Assembly (NCBI RefSeq): GCF_000021305.1
Contig: NC_011772.1
Location: 5,244,001 to 5,308,000, forward strand
Source: Bacillus cereus G9842
GTDB taxonomy: Bacteria > Bacillota > Bacilli > Bacillales > Bacillaceae_G
DNA: 64,000 nt
Reading direction: 5' to 3'
The stretch's first letter is position 1. Each line of letters starts with the position of its first letter. A model generated the notes under the pieces. That model was given only the letters and a program-made list of their open reading frames with translations. It was not told where the DNA came from and ran no database searches. The position numbers were made by a program, and so were the translations under genes. This document shows positions 1 to 9,419 of the stretch, piece after piece.

Positions 1-1242
1 ACCACTACGCATTGCGAAGAAGTATCGCATTGCGTCCACGCCTACTTCTTCCATAAGCTCACGAAGTGTAACTGCTTTACCTGTACGCTTACTCATTTTC
101 ATTTTTTCACCATTTTGGTATAGTTGTACCATTTGGATGATTTCTACTTCAAGTGTTTCTTTATCGTAACCTAGCGCTTGAATAGCAGCTTTCATACGAG
201 GAATGTAACCGTGGTGGTCAGCACCCCAAATGTTGATTAGCTTATCGAAACCACGCTCTAATTTATCGCGATGGTAAGCAATATCTGGCGTTAAGTATGT
301 GTAAGAACCGTCATTTTTAATTAATACACGGTTTTTGTCATCACCGTAAGTCATTGAACGGAACCAAGTTGCTCCGCCTTCTTCAAAGATTTCGTCACGC
401 TCTTTTAATACAGTAAGTGCAGCATCGATTTTTCCGTTTTTGTATAATGATGTTTCTGAGAACCATACATCAAATTTAACACGGAAGCTCTCTAAGTCTT
501 TTTGAAGTTTTGCTAACTCATATTTCAAACCGTATGAACGGTAGAATTCATAGCTTTCTTCAGCATCAGCTTTTGCGTAACGATCGCCAAACTCTTCAGC
601 TAAACGTTTACCGATTCCAATGATATCCGCACCATGGTAACCGTCTTCTGGCATTTCTTTATCTAAACCTAAAGCTTGCATGTAACGAGCTTCAACAGAA
701 AGAGCTAAATTATGAATTTGGTTACCGGCATCATTAATGTAGTACTCACGAGATACATCGTATCCTGCTTTTGCTAATACGTTACATAAAGTGTCACCCA
801 CTGCCGCACCACGTGCATGTCCTAAGTGAAGGTCACCTGTTGGATTCGCAGATACGAACTCAACTTGTACTTTTTCACCTTTACCAGTGTTCGTTTCACC
901 GTAAGCTTCACCAGCGTTTACGATTGTTGGAATTAAATCTGTTAAGTAGCTATTATCCATATAGAAGTTAATAAAACCAGGACCAGCGATTTCGATTTTT
1001 TCAATAGAAGCTTTTGCTTTATCGAAGTTTGCAACTAGTTCTTCTGCAATCATACGAGGTGCTTTTTTCGCAACGCGTGCAAGTTGCATTGCCATGTTTG
1101 TAGAGAAGTCACCATTTGTTTTATCTTTTGGAGATTCTAATACAACGTTTGGAATCTGTTCTTCTGTCGCTAATTCTGCCTTTAATACAGCAGCTTGAAT
1201 TTCTTCTTTAATCAATCCTTTTACCTGTTCTAAGGAATTCAT
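1..1242 (-). CDS. argS: Arginyl-tRNA synthetase (3' part missing)
   Basis: Class I aminoacyl-tRNA synthetase that charges tRNA-Arg in the cytoplasm. The first ~414 residues are present; the C-terminal end, including most of the anticodon-binding domain, lies before the window start. Reading the minus strand from 1242, the protein begins with [20 protein letters not shown], typical of the Bacillus enzyme's N-terminal additional domain. The ATG overlaps the stop codon of the upstream DUF1934 gene (TAATG), so the two are translationally coupled. The same ywiB-argS pairing exists in B. subtilis. Identity is very likely; the gene is incomplete only because the window cuts it. Confidence 0.95.
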   Translation of the reverse strand, partial: MNSLEQVKGLIKEEIQAAVLKAELATEEQIPNVVLESPKDKTNGDFSTNMAMQLARVAKKAPRMIAEELVANFDKAKASIEKIEIAGPGFINFYMDNSYLTDLIPTIVNAGEAYGETNTGKGEKVQVEFVSANPTGDLHLGHARGAAVGDTLCNVLAKAGYDVSREYYINDAGNQIHNLALSVEARYMQALGLDKEMPEDGYHGADIIGIGKRLAEEFGDRYAKADAEESYEFYRSYGLKYELAKLQKDLESFRVKFDVWFSETSLYKNGKIDAALTVLKERDEIFEEGGATWFRSMTYGDDKNRVLIKNDGSYTYLTPDIAYHRDKLERGFDKLINIWGADHHGYIPRMKAAIQALGYDKETLEVEIIQMVQLYQNGEKMKMSKRTGKAVTLRELMEEVGVDAMRYFFAMRSG

Positions 1243-1679
1243 TATTTTGCCTCCTTCAAATTAATTGTAATTGTATATCTGCCAGCTTCTTGTTCACTTA
1301 GAAGCAATGCGTACGTTAAGAAGAGTTGTCCTTTTTTCTTTTCATCCGACCATTTAAAAAGAACGTTATCAGTTTTCGTTTGCAGTGCAAACGTACCAAG
1401 TTCACTCGTATACGTACCCGTTGTCCATTCACCTTTCACATGCGTCTGACGCATAGAAATAGCACCTGAACGCATAATGAGAACTTGTTCATCTTGAATT
1501 TTAATAATTGTTTTCACTTCGCCTTGTTCGTTCGGCTCCTGGAATGTTACATATGTACCTTGACCTTTTACATAGTATTGACCATTTGCTTCAAAAGCAA
1601 CGGTTTCCTTCCTCGCCCCTTCACGGATTTCTGTTACGAAATGAACGTGTACCGGCAAGCCTGCAAGTTGTTTCTTCAC
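1242..1679 (-). CDS. ywiB: DUF1934 family beta-barrel protein, YwiB-like
   Basis: Small cytoplasmic protein of the DUF1934/YwiB family; its biochemical role is not established. The protein of about 145 residues is rich in short beta strands and carries the family's early EIREG motif and a [18 protein letters not shown] strand. I place the start at a GTG at 1679 because AAAGGTG lies eight bases upstream; an in-frame TTG at 1697 has no ribosome binding site. The stop overlaps the argS start. Location directly before argS is conserved in Bacillus, which supports the family call more than any function. Confidence 0.85.
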   Translation of the reverse strand: MKKQLAGLPVHVHFVTEIREGARKETVAFEANGQYYVKGQGTYVTFQEPNEQGEVKTIIKIQDEQVLIMRSGAISMRQTHVKGEWTTGTYTSELGTFALQTKTDNVLFKWSDEKKKGQLFLTYALLLSEQEAGRYTITINLKEAK

Positions 1680-1881
1680 GTCTTGCACACCTTTCAAATG
1701 TTATAGATATTAAATACTACTTATAATAAATCACTTTTCCTATCATATCAAAAAAAGACGCTGTCTGTCTGCTGAAAAATCAGGAAAACTCCATTTCAAA
1801 AAATAATTCCCTCCTACTTTATTTCATATGATAAAATATTTTTTAAATCTAAATATTCTTTTAATTATAGAGGTGAATTCA

Positions 1882-2868
1882 ATGATACCAACAAAGTTAA
1901 AAAAGGGTGATGAAATACGCGTGATTTCACCATCCTGTAGTTTAAGTATTGTTTCAAATGAAAATAGAAAACTTGCTATAAAAAGATTAACTGACATGGG
2001 CTTTCAAGTGACATTCTCAAAATATGCCGATGAGATAGATCGATTTGCTTCCTCTTCTATTTCTTCCCGCGTCCAAGACCTCCATGAAGCATTTAGAGAC
2101 CCTAATGTAAAAGCTATTTTAACTACACTTGGCGGATACAACTCGAATGGTTTATTGAAATATCTCGATTTTGATTTAATTCGTGAAAACCCAAAATTTT
2201 TCTGTGGTTATTCTGATATTACTGCCTTAAATAATGCAATTTACGCAAAAACGGGTCTCGTTACATATTCAGGTCCCCACTTCTCTTCATTTGGAATGGA
2301 AAAAGGACTCCATTACACGGCTGATTACTTTTTACAATGCTTAACCGCTAATGAGCCTATTGAAATCATTCCGGCGGAAACGTGGAGCGATGATTCTTGG
2401 TATATGGATCAGGAAAATCGAGAATTTATTAAAAATGAAGGGTATGTTCCAATTCAAAAGGGGGAAGCGACAGGAGAAATTATCGGTGGCAATATGAGCA
2501 CACTTAATTTACTACAAGGCACACCATATATGCCAAACTTAAAGGGCAAAATTTTATTCCTTGAAGAAGACAGTTTAACAGGAAAATCGACACTTAAAAC
2601 TTTTGATCGCTATCTACATTCCCTTATGCAGCAACCTAATTTTGAACATATAACAGGTATTGTAATAGGAAGAATGCAAAAAGAAGCAGAATGTACGATA
2701 GCGGACATTCAAGAAATGATTGCTTCAAAACCTGAACTTGCACATATTCCTATTATTGCAAACGCAAGTTTCGGGCATACAACCCCGATTTTCACTTTCC
2801 CAATTGGTGGACGTGCAAAAATTATTTCTAACAAAGAAAAGACATCTATCACTATTTTAGCGTACTAA
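1882..2868 (+). CDS. S66-family peptidase (LD-carboxypeptidase / MccF-like)
   Basis: Cytoplasmic serine peptidase of family S66, which includes LD-carboxypeptidases that trim muropeptide tetrapeptides and MccF proteins that cleave microcin C-type peptide-nucleotides. The 328-residue protein has the expected triad: nucleophile Ser111 in GYSD, Glu228 or Glu229 in FLEEDS, and His299 in ASFGHT. The start at 1882 follows GAGGTG at 1870-1875; an upstream in-frame ATG at 1828 lacks a good ribosome binding site. Length and spacing look closer to MccF-like members than to LdcA, so self-immunity or peptide detoxification is an alternative to wall recycling. A bidirectional terminator follows. Confidence 0.85.
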   Translation: MIPTKLKKGDEIRVISPSCSLSIVSNENRKLAIKRLTDMGFQVTFSKYADEIDRFASSSISSRVQDLHEAFRDPNVKAILTTLGGYNSNGLLKYLDFDLIRENPKFFCGYSDITALNNAIYAKTGLVTYSGPHFSSFGMEKGLHYTADYFLQCLTANEPIEIIPAETWSDDSWYMDQENREFIKNEGYVPIQKGEATGEIIGGNMSTLNLLQGTPYMPNLKGKILFLEEDSLTGKSTLKTFDRYLHSLMQQPNFEHITGIVIGRMQKEAECTIADIQEMIASKPELAHIPIIANASFGHTTPIFTFPIGGRAKIISNKEKTSITILAY

Positions 2869-2895
2869 AAAAGGAGCGAATGAGTCGCTCCTTTT
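2869..2895. terminator. Bidirectional intrinsic terminator
   Basis: Arms AAAAGGAGCGA and TCGCTCCTTTT around a five-base loop, with A/T tracts on both sides. It serves the convergent S66 peptidase and YxeA-like genes and overlaps the latter's stop. Confidence 0.85.
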
Positions 2896-3256
2896 ATGGT
2901 TTTTCTATTTTTTGCAACGCTTTTTGCGGGATTGACTCTTTCGTTATTTCAGCCCATCCTTTTCCTTGCATACCTTTTGCATAAATTTTTATAAAAGCAC
3001 CTGCATGCAATTCACGATTTACCATTCTTTTAATAATTTGTTGATTTCCGTCCTCTGTATACCCTTTAAATGTATACAAATACTCACCGTCTTTTTTCTC
3101 ACCTTTATCTACAACCGCATAATAATCTTGTATTTCTTTATTTGAAAAGAAGTTGTCTACAAAAGCATGTACACCTTCTGTTTTTGTATTCAAATAATAC
3201 GCTGTCCCCCCTAAAATAATGGCGAATACAGCTAAAACTTTAATGACCAATTTCAT
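2894..3256 (-). CDS. YxeA family (DUF1093) secreted or anchored protein
   Basis: Small extracytoplasmic protein of about 120 residues. An N-terminal hydrophobic segment (roughly residues 2-20, MKLVIKVLAVFAIILGGTAY) acts as signal peptide or anchor. It is followed by a compact beta-rich domain with YYAVVDKGEK and YLYTFKGYTEDG, as in YxeA/DUF1093 proteins, whose function is unknown. Start 3256 is chosen because AGGAGGCG lies just upstream; a longer reading from 3289 has no ribosome binding site and would bury the signal peptide. It appears to be a single-gene transcript ending at the shared terminator. Confidence 0.75.
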   Translation of the reverse strand: MKLVIKVLAVFAIILGGTAYYLNTKTEGVHAFVDNFFSNKEIQDYYAVVDKGEKKDGEYLYTFKGYTEDGNQQIIKRMVNRELHAGAFIKIYAKGMQGKGWAEITKESIPQKALQKIEKP

Positions 3257-3490
3257 ACATGCGCCTCCTGTTTTACACTTCTTTCTCACTAATGTTATGT
3301 CTATACCTGTATTATACGGAAAAGGGTATACTATACTCTATCGAAAAGTCTTACACAATCCTTACATTATTGTAAGGGATTTTTTCTTACAGCAAGTTCC
3401 CAAGAAAAAATTTTTCCGTTTCATACACTTTTATATTATTATTGAATGATACGAATTTTTATTACAAAAATCAAAGGAGACAGTTTTCAA

Positions 3491-4528
3491 ATGGCTATCT
3501 TGCAAGGTTTAGCACTATTACTTGTTGTACTTTGTCTATTTACACTTTTCAGTTACCGTGCGCCTTACGGAATGAAGGCGATGGGTGCTTTAGCTAATGC
3601 AGCAATCGCAAGTTTTCTTATTGAAGCATTTCACCGTTATATAGGTGGAGAAATGTTTCACAATGACTTTTTACAATCAGTAGGAGAAGCTTCTGGTAGT
3701 ATGAGCGGTGTTGCAGCAGCGATTTTAGTCGCATTAGCAATCGGTGTTTCCCCCGTATACGCTGTTTTAATTGGTATCGCTACTAGTGGATTCGGTATTT
3801 TACCAGGATTTTTCGCCGGATACGTTTGTGCCTTCGTCGTGAAATTTCTCGAAAAGAAATTACCGGCTGGTGTGGAATTTTTAGCAATCCTATTTATCGC
3901 TGCACCAATCTCACGTGGAATGGCAATGCTTATGGATCCGCTCGTTAACGCAACACTTGGTAAAATCGGTTCTATGATATCAGTTGCAACTACAGAAAGT
4001 CCTATCATTATGGGTATTATGCTTGGTGGATTAATAACAGTTATTTCTACCTCTCCACTGAGTTCTATGGCACTAACTGCAATGCTTGGATTAACAGGTT
4101 TACCAATGGCAATTGGTAGTCTTGCCGTAGCAGCTTCAGCCCCGATGAACTTTATTTTCTTTAAACGATTAAAAATTTGTTCAAAGAAAGATACAATTGC
4201 TGTAGCAATCGAGCCTTTAACACAAGCCGATGTTGTCTCAGCAAATCCAATTCCAATTTATATGACAAATTTCGTTGGCGGTGCACTTGCCGGTATTATT
4301 ACATCGCTATTCCAGCTTGTTAATAATGCACCAGGAACAGCATCACCAATTCCAGGTCTTCTCGTCCTATTCGGATTTAATGACGTTATAAAAGTAACGA
4401 TTGCTGCTGTACTATGTGGAATCGTTACCACTATTATCGGATACATCGGATCTATTGTGTTCCGCAAATATCCGATCCGCTCTGCTGATGAAATTCGCGG
4501 CGTTAATTCGGAAGAGAAAGTTGCATAA
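3491..4528 (+). CDS. PTS EIIC-type membrane protein, PfoR-like
   Basis: Integral membrane protein of 345 residues with about nine to ten hydrophobic segments, matching the EIIC_2/PfoR family. The family is related to sugar phosphotransferase permeases, and some members are annotated as toxin regulators after Clostridium perfringens PfoR. Conserved stretches include GEASGSMSG, GFGILPGFFAGYV, APISRGMAMLMDPLV and the late PGLLVLFGFND. No EIIA or EIIB partner gene lies nearby, so sugar transport is unproven. Start 3491 follows AAAGGAGA at 3473-3480. A strong terminator sits directly downstream, suggesting a monocistronic unit. Confidence 0.8.
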   Translation: MAILQGLALLLVVLCLFTLFSYRAPYGMKAMGALANAAIASFLIEAFHRYIGGEMFHNDFLQSVGEASGSMSGVAAAILVALAIGVSPVYAVLIGIATSGFGILPGFFAGYVCAFVVKFLEKKLPAGVEFLAILFIAAPISRGMAMLMDPLVNATLGKIGSMISVATTESPIIMGIMLGGLITVISTSPLSSMALTAMLGLTGLPMAIGSLAVAASAPMNFIFFKRLKICSKKDTIAVAIEPLTQADVVSANPIPIYMTNFVGGALAGIITSLFQLVNNAPGTASPIPGLLVLFGFNDVIKVTIAAVLCGIVTTIIGYIGSIVFRKYPIRSADEIRGVNSEEKVA

Positions 4529-4530
4529 GA

Positions 4531-4570
4531 AAAAGAGTTATTCTCACCTTTTGAGAATAACTCTTTTTTT
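4531..4570 (+). terminator. Intrinsic terminator after the PfoR-like gene
   Basis: A 14-base stem (AAAGAGTTATTCTC with GAGAATAACTCTTT) followed by a run of T. Confidence 0.9.
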
Positions 4571-4620
4571 CATGTCTTGCCATGGTAAATAAGATTATAT
4601 CGACGATTTTTTTATATATC

Positions 4621-4770
4621 GACTTACCGACACATTCTGAGCGAGCCGCTTCCGCTTTTATTTCTATCCAGTTACGCCTCCTAGACCCTTGCGTCTAAGA
4701 ACCTTCCCTGCTAAAAGGTAAAAAGCACCTTTTGCAGGGAAGAACCTTATTCACCGGGTCTAAACAGTCG
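4621..4770. repeat. Structured intergenic repeat-like element
   Basis: This gap 3' of speB holds nested inverted repeats. The inner arms CTTCCCTGCTAAAAGGT and ACCTTTTGCAGGGAAG form a long hairpin (about 4700-4747). The outer arms AGACCC and GGGTCT lie at 4683-4688 and 4756-4761. The flank at 4636-4660, with GAGCGAGCCGCTTCCGCTTT, is GC-richer than its surroundings and resembles dispersed intergenic repeats of Bacillus genomes. Family assignment needs a genome-wide search. It may also act as the 3' end structure of speB. Confidence 0.5.
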
Positions 4771-4779
4771 GCTTCACTT

Positions 4780-5652
4780 TTACTTCACCCAACCGAGCAG
4801 CATTTCCCGCACGAATTTGCTTGCTGCGACTGGTGTTTGATCACTATGGTCGTAGACCGGAGCTACTTCTACTAAGTCTGCTCCAACTACATTTATATTT
4901 GAATTTGCAATTGCTACGATGGAATCTAATAATTCTTTAGATGTAATACCGCCAGCTTCTAACGTTCCTGTTCCTGGAGCGTGAGCTGGGTCTAATACAT
5001 CAATGTCGATTGTGACATAGACTGGGCGTCCAGCAAGTTTCGGTAATACTTCTTTTAACGGTTCTAATACGTCAAATTTATATAAGTTCATACCTACTTC
5101 TTTCGCCCATTCAAATTCTTCCTTCATTCCAGAACGAATTCCGAAAGAATATACGTTTTCCGGACCAATTAAATCACACACTTTACGAATTGGTGTAGAG
5201 TGGGATAAAGGCTCCCCTTCATACGATTCACGTAAATCAGTATGAGCATCCATGTGGATGATTGCTAAATCCGGATATTTTTTTGCCATTGCCTTAAAAA
5301 TTGGCCAAGACACTAGGTGCTCACCACCGAGACCTAGTGGAAACTTATCGGCATCTAAAAGTTTTGATACATACTCTTCAATCATGTCTAAACTGCGTTG
5401 TGCGTTTCCGAATGGTAATGGGATATCACCCGCATCAAAATATTTTACCTCTTCTAATTCACGATCTAAATATGGGCTATATTCTTCAAGACCGATTGAT
5501 ACTTCACGAATACGTGCAGGACCAAAGCGAGAACCTGGACGGTAACTTACTGTCCAATCCATAGGCATCCCGTAAATAACTACCTTTGACTCTTCAAAAC
5601 TTGGATGACTTTTAATAAATACTTTACCTGAATAAGCTTCATCAAAACGCAT
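4780..5652 (-). CDS. speB: Agmatinase
   Basis: Manganese ureohydrolase converting agmatine to putrescine and urea, the second step of the arginine decarboxylase polyamine route. The 290-residue protein shows all metal ligands of the arginase superfamily: His112 in GGEH, Asp135, His137 and Asp139 in HMDAHTD, and Asp216 and Asp218 in TIDIDVLDP. It lies downstream of speE on the same strand, the order used in B. subtilis, so putrescine made here feeds spermidine synthase. The 220-base gap to speE holds several hairpins that could set relative expression. Confidence 0.95.
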   Translation of the reverse strand: MRFDEAYSGKVFIKSHPSFEESKVVIYGMPMDWTVSYRPGSRFGPARIREVSIGLEEYSPYLDRELEEVKYFDAGDIPLPFGNAQRSLDMIEEYVSKLLDADKFPLGLGGEHLVSWPIFKAMAKKYPDLAIIHMDAHTDLRESYEGEPLSHSTPIRKVCDLIGPENVYSFGIRSGMKEEFEWAKEVGMNLYKFDVLEPLKEVLPKLAGRPVYVTIDIDVLDPAHAPGTGTLEAGGITSKELLDSIVAIANSNINVVGADLVEVAPVYDHSDQTPVAASKFVREMLLGWVK

Positions 5653-5871
5653 ATTCTTTTCCTCCTTATGTGGAACTTAAGGTATCCCAACCTTTCATTA
5701 TTTCTCAAATTTGGAGCGAACTGCTCCTCTTTCTCGATTTACCGGTGTCTTCTTTTTTAACAATAAGAAGACGATTTTCTTTACAGGAGTGTAAGTAGCT
5801 AGCATGTTCAAGTCTTCTGGACAAACACCTTAAATGAGCTACCTACACTTTATTTGTTCAAACTCGATTTC
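5653..5871 (-). promoter_or_regulatory. Structured leader between speE and speB
   Basis: On the minus strand the gap contains three inverted repeats: a long-range stem with arms GTGTAGGTAGCTC and GCTAGCTACTTACAC (5789-5848), an 8-base-arm hairpin GTCTTCTT/AAGAAGAC (5747-5772), and GGAGC/GCTCC (5712-5726). None is followed by a good T run, so these look more like RNA processing, attenuation or 5'-leader structures than simple terminators. Confidence 0.45.
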
Positions 5872-6699
5872 TTACTTAATTAAATCGCCAACAAATTTCG
5901 GTAATGCGAATGCTGCATTGTGTAATTCTTTTGTGTAGTATTTCGTTTCGATTTCGTGGAAACGCTCTTCACTTACTTCTAATGGATCATGTTTTTTAGA
6001 TCCAATTGTGAACGTCCAAAGACCACTTGGGTAAGTTGGGATGTTCGCTGTGTATAAACGAGTAATTGGGAAAATCTCTTTTACGTCTTTAAACACAGTT
6101 GTAATTAGTTCTGGTGTGAACCAAGGGTTGTCCGTTTGTGCAACGAAAATACCATCTTCTTTTAACGCTTTAGAGATTCCAGCGTAGAAACCTTTCGTAA
6201 ATAAGTTTACTGCTGGGCCTACTGGCTCAGTAGAATCTACCATAATTACGTCGTATTCATTTTCGCTTTCTGCGATGTGTAGGAAACCGTCTCCTACTTT
6301 TACTTCTACACGCTCATTATCTAATGCGCCTGCAATTGATGGTAAGTATTGTTTAGAGTACTCAATTACTTTTCCATCGATTTCAACAAGAGTTGCTTTC
6401 TTTACACTTGGGTGTTTTAACACTTCGCGAATAACACCGCCATCGCCGCCGCCAACAACTAATACGTTTTCAGGGTTTGGATGTGTAAATAAAGGTACGT
6501 GCGCTACCATTTCGTGATAAACGAACTCGTCCTTTTCTGTTGTCATAACCATGCCGTCTAAAATAAGCATGTTTCCGAACTCTTCCGTTTCAACCATATC
6601 AAGTTTCTGGAATTCTGTTTGCTCCGTATGTAATGTGCGGTTAATACGCGCCGTAATCCCAAAATGTTTTGTTTGTTTTTCAGTGAACCATAGTTCCAT
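5872..6699 (-). CDS. speE: Spermidine synthase
   Basis: Aminopropyltransferase that joins putrescine and decarboxylated S-adenosylmethionine to give spermidine. The 275-residue length matches Bacillus SpeE. Visible motifs are the SAM-fold glycine loop [16 protein letters not shown] (about 81-96), acidic VEIDGKVI (about 105-112) and catalytic Asp155 in VDSTEP. It is the promoter-proximal gene of the speE-speB pair. No SAM decarboxylase gene is present in this window, so the decarboxylated SAM must come from elsewhere on the chromosome. Confidence 0.96.
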   Translation of the reverse strand: MELWFTEKQTKHFGITARINRTLHTEQTEFQKLDMVETEEFGNMLILDGMVMTTEKDEFVYHEMVAHVPLFTHPNPENVLVVGGGDGGVIREVLKHPSVKKATLVEIDGKVIEYSKQYLPSIAGALDNERVEVKVGDGFLHIAESENEYDVIMVDSTEPVGPAVNLFTKGFYAGISKALKEDGIFVAQTDNPWFTPELITTVFKDVKEIFPITRLYTANIPTYPSGLWTFTIGSKKHDPLEVSEERFHEIETKYYTKELHNAAFALPKFVGDLIK

Positions 6700-6851
6700 C
6701 GTACAATCACGCCTTTCAATGCAAATTTATAATAGGGACATCATTAATGTCCCCTAACAAAAATAAAACAAAACATCCAAAATGTATAGTTAAAAGTACA
6801 AAAATACCGAAAATATATTTTAGTCAGAGGGTTCTAACATATGTGTATAAA

Positions 6852-6879
6852 GAAAACCCTTTCTTAAGAAAGGGTTTTC
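6852..6879 (-). terminator. Terminator overlapping the MFS stop codon
   Basis: Perfect palindrome of GAAAACCCTTTCTT with its complement. The last codons and stop of the MFS gene lie inside the stem. Confidence 0.8.
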
Positions 6880-8027
6880 TTCTCTAGTTCTACTGGTTTA
6901 CGAATTGGAATTAAGATCATAATACAACCAACTAACACAACAATTCCCCCAACTAAAAATGGGCTTTGTGGTGAAACTGTGTGCCCGATAACTCCTGATA
7001 AAATTGGAGCAATCGCACCACCTAACCAACGAACAAAGTTATAAACACCTGACGTAACAGATCTTTCATAAGGTGAAATATCCATTACATAACTTGTATA
7101 TAATGCATTGTTTAAGCCAGATGCCAATCCTGATAAAACGATAAGAGTAATTTGTAACCACATAATTTTCACAAAGAATAGTGCAATTAAGAAAATCGCA
7201 AATACGAGTAAACTCCCCTTCAATAATGTTTTTGGTTCATATTTCCCTTCTAGCTTATGTGCTAAAATTGCAGAACCGTAAGCTAACGCCAGTCCCCATC
7301 CGCAAAATACAAAGCCTAATTGAATAGCTGATAAATGCATAATAAGTGGTGAATATGCTAACACAACAAAAAATCCGTAGTAGTATAGCATCCCTGAAAT
7401 AGCACCTTGCATAAATGGTTTATACTTCACCAAGTTAAGTAATTCCCCTACGCCAGCAGCCTTACGCTTCACCTTTCGCTCTGGTTCTTTTACAAAAAAG
7501 AATACTAAAATAAATGCTAAGAAAATTAAAATACTCGTCGCGAAAAACGGATAACGCCAAGAATGTCCACCTAGTATTCCACCCAATAACGGCCCCCCAG
7601 CCATACCTAAGCCGATAGCTGCTTCGTATAATCCTACTGCTTCATGAACTTCTTTACTTAATGCTATTAACAGTGTCATTGCTGTCGCAAAAAACATCGC
7701 ATTTCCTAATCCCCATCCAGCACGGAAAAGAGATAATTGAGCAATCGTTTGCGATATACCGCATATAAACGCAAATACAGTCACAATCGCAAGACCGATT
7801 GTCATCATTCGTTTATCACCAAATCTCGATGCAAATATACCAGCTGGTAACATCATGATTGCCATCGTTAAAATATAAGCGGTAAATAACATTTCAACTT
7901 GCCAATGCGTTGCACCAATTTTCTCAGCAATAATCGGCAAGATTGGGTCAACTACCCCTATACCCGAAAAGGCAAGAAAGGTAGCTACCACTGTAATCAA
8001 TCTCCCTAGTTTTTGTTTGCTCTCCAT
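6864..8027 (-). CDS. Major facilitator superfamily efflux transporter
   Basis: Membrane transporter of 387 residues with about 12 hydrophobic segments. It has the motif A-like loop RFGDKRMM after TM2 and a motif C-like GLGMAGGPLLGGILGG in TM5, the latter typical of drug:H+ antiporters (DHA1, 12-TM). It follows a MerR-family regulator by five bases on the same strand, so the two form an operon like the Bmr/BmrR and Blt/BltR systems. Drug or metabolite export under MerR control is inferred; the substrate cannot be read from the sequence. Confidence 0.85.
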   Translation of the reverse strand: MESKQKLGRLITVVATFLAFSGIGVVDPILPIIAEKIGATHWQVEMLFTAYILTMAIMMLPAGIFASRFGDKRMMTIGLAIVTVFAFICGISQTIAQLSLFRAGWGLGNAMFFATAMTLLIALSKEVHEAVGLYEAAIGLGMAGGPLLGGILGGHSWRYPFFATSILIFLAFILVFFFVKEPERKVKRKAAGVGELLNLVKYKPFMQGAISGMLYYYGFFVVLAYSPLIMHLSAIQLGFVFCGWGLALAYGSAILAHKLEGKYEPKTLLKGSLLVFAIFLIALFFVKIMWLQITLIVLSGLASGLNNALYTSYVMDISPYERSVTSGVYNFVRWLGGAIAPILSGVIGHTVSPQSPFLVGGIVVLVGCIMILIPIRKPVELEKKTLS

Positions 8028-8032
8028 TTTGA

Positions 8033-8440
8033 TTACTCTCCTTTTGTGCTCTCTAAAAATGTTACTGCACGATGTAAACTATCTTCGAGTTCTGCCTTTA
8101 CACGTTGCATTTGCTCCATTTTTTCGTCTAACGTTTGCACTTGTTTTTCAAGCATATCTTTAATTTCTTGAATCACTTCACGATCACGAGGGTTCTCGCT
8201 ATTTCTTCTTTGCTCCATTCTTTCTTTTAGTGATAAGAAATGTTGCATTTCTTGAAGTGTGATTCCTAGCACTTCTTTCGCTTCTACAATTCTTTTAATT
8301 CTGGCAATATCCTCATCCGTATACAGACGAATATTCCCCTCACTACGTTCTGGGGGATGAATTAAACCAATTTCCTCATAATAACGAAGTGTACGTTTTG
8401 TTAAACCGACTTGCTTTGTTACTTCATCAATTTTATACAT
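8033..8440 (-). CDS. MerR-family transcriptional regulator
   Basis: DNA-binding regulator of 135 residues. The N-terminal winged helix-turn-helix begins MYKIDEVTKQVGLTKRTLRY, then YEEIGLIHPPERSEGNIRLY, with a long dimerisation coiled coil (about 75-130). There is no C-terminal ligand domain or clear metal-binding Cys pair, so it is a short MerR member. Start 8440 uses the GGGAGG just upstream. Being first in an operon with an MFS exporter, it probably controls its own promoter (see 8470-8498). Confidence 0.88.
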   Translation of the reverse strand: MYKIDEVTKQVGLTKRTLRYYEEIGLIHPPERSEGNIRLYTDEDIARIKRIVEAKEVLGITLQEMQHFLSLKERMEQRRNSENPRDREVIQEIKDMLEKQVQTLDEKMEQMQRVKAELEDSLHRAVTFLESTKGE

Positions 8441-8469
8441 GTTTATTCCTCCCTTCACTCAATTATTAC

Positions 8470-8498
8470 ATTTTACGTTAACGTTAACTTTTCTGCAA
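8470..8498 (-). promoter_or_regulatory. Candidate MerR-controlled promoter and operator
   Basis: On the minus strand a -35-like TTGCAG (8498-8493) and a -10-like TAAAAT (8475-8470) flank a 17-base spacer holding the perfect dyad GTTAACGTTAAC (8477-8488). A dyad placed between the promoter hexamers is the MerR-family arrangement, though many such promoters have 19-20 base spacers. Confidence 0.5.
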
Positions 8499-8592
8499 CT
8501 GTTAGACTTTTGTAAATGTTTGTCATATTCAATTGTATTTTCCCTAAAGCAGTTTCATAATGAAAGAAAAGAGATAATAAGGAGATTTTCAT

Positions 8593-9318
8593 ATGAGTAA
8601 ACCACTTATTTTTGCTCACCGCGGAGTAAAAGGAACACATCCCGAAAATACGATGATTGCCTTCCAAGAAGCTGAACGCATTGGCGCTCACGGAATTGAA
8701 CTCGATGTCCACCTATCAAAAGATGGTGAACTTGTCGTAATTCACGATGAAACCGTCGATCGTACAACAAATGGCGTTGGACTTGTTTCTGAAAAAACGG
8801 TAGAGGAATTACAATCATTGGACGCTGGTAGCCATAAAGCCCCTTCTTTCCAAGAAGCAAAAATTCCAACGTTGCGCGAGGTTTTCATTTGGCTTTCCAC
8901 AACGAACTTACAACTAAATATCGAATTAAAAACAGATGTTATTCATTACCCAAATATTGAGGAAAAAGTTGTTGCACTTGTGCGTGAATATCATCTTTCA
9001 AATCAAATTGTATTTTCATCATTTAACCATGACTCTGTTTCATTATTAGCAGAAATTGCTCCTGAAATTCCAAGAGCAATTTTATATGATACACCGATTG
9101 CTGATCCAATTGCCGAAGCAAAACATAGAGAAGCAAGTGGATTACATCCAAACTTCCAGCTATTAACGAAAGAATTTGTGCAGTTAGCACAAGAGCAAGG
9201 ATATGTTTTCCGTCCATATACAATTAACGAATACAAAGATTTACAAACTATGATTGATTATGGTGTAGATGTCATCATTACCGATTGGCCAGCACGTGCC
9301 TTTGAGCTCCTTTCTTAA
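8593..9318 (+). CDS. Glycerophosphodiester phosphodiesterase
   Basis: Hydrolyses glycerophosphodiesters to glycerol-3-phosphate and an alcohol. The 241-residue protein has the GDPD signatures: His9-Arg10 in AHRG, HPENT, Glu37 and Asp39 in GIELDVHLSKDG, and VIHDETVDRTT with His52. The C-terminal end VDVIITDWPARA is the family's closing strand. There is no signal peptide, so it acts in the cytoplasm, unlike B. subtilis GlpQ. Start 8593 follows AAGGAGA. It is divergent from the MerR-MFS operon and ends in its own terminator. Confidence 0.92.
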   Translation: MSKPLIFAHRGVKGTHPENTMIAFQEAERIGAHGIELDVHLSKDGELVVIHDETVDRTTNGVGLVSEKTVEELQSLDAGSHKAPSFQEAKIPTLREVFIWLSTTNLQLNIELKTDVIHYPNIEEKVVALVREYHLSNQIVFSSFNHDSVSLLAEIAPEIPRAILYDTPIADPIAEAKHREASGLHPNFQLLTKEFVQLAQEQGYVFRPYTINEYKDLQTMIDYGVDVIITDWPARAFELLS

Positions 9319-9334
9319 TGGAAGGGGCTTTTTT
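9305..9334 (+). terminator. Terminator overlapping the GDPD stop
   Basis: Arms AGCTCCTTTC and GAAGGGGCT, with the stop codon in the loop, followed by six T. Confidence 0.8.
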
Positions 9335-9419
9335 ATTTTCGAAATTTCATTGTTTAAAATAAACGAAAACCCTCAATACTAATACAATAACGCTTGTATT
9401 AATGAGGGGCTGAAAAAAG

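Noticed and set aside
3320..3345. Possible sigma-B -10 element GGGTAT
   Set aside because: No GTTTAA-like -35 at the right distance.
9374..9405. Hairpin AATACAA/TTGTATT before pbpG
   Set aside because: Short stem without T run; probably chance in AT-rich DNA, though it lies in the promoter area.
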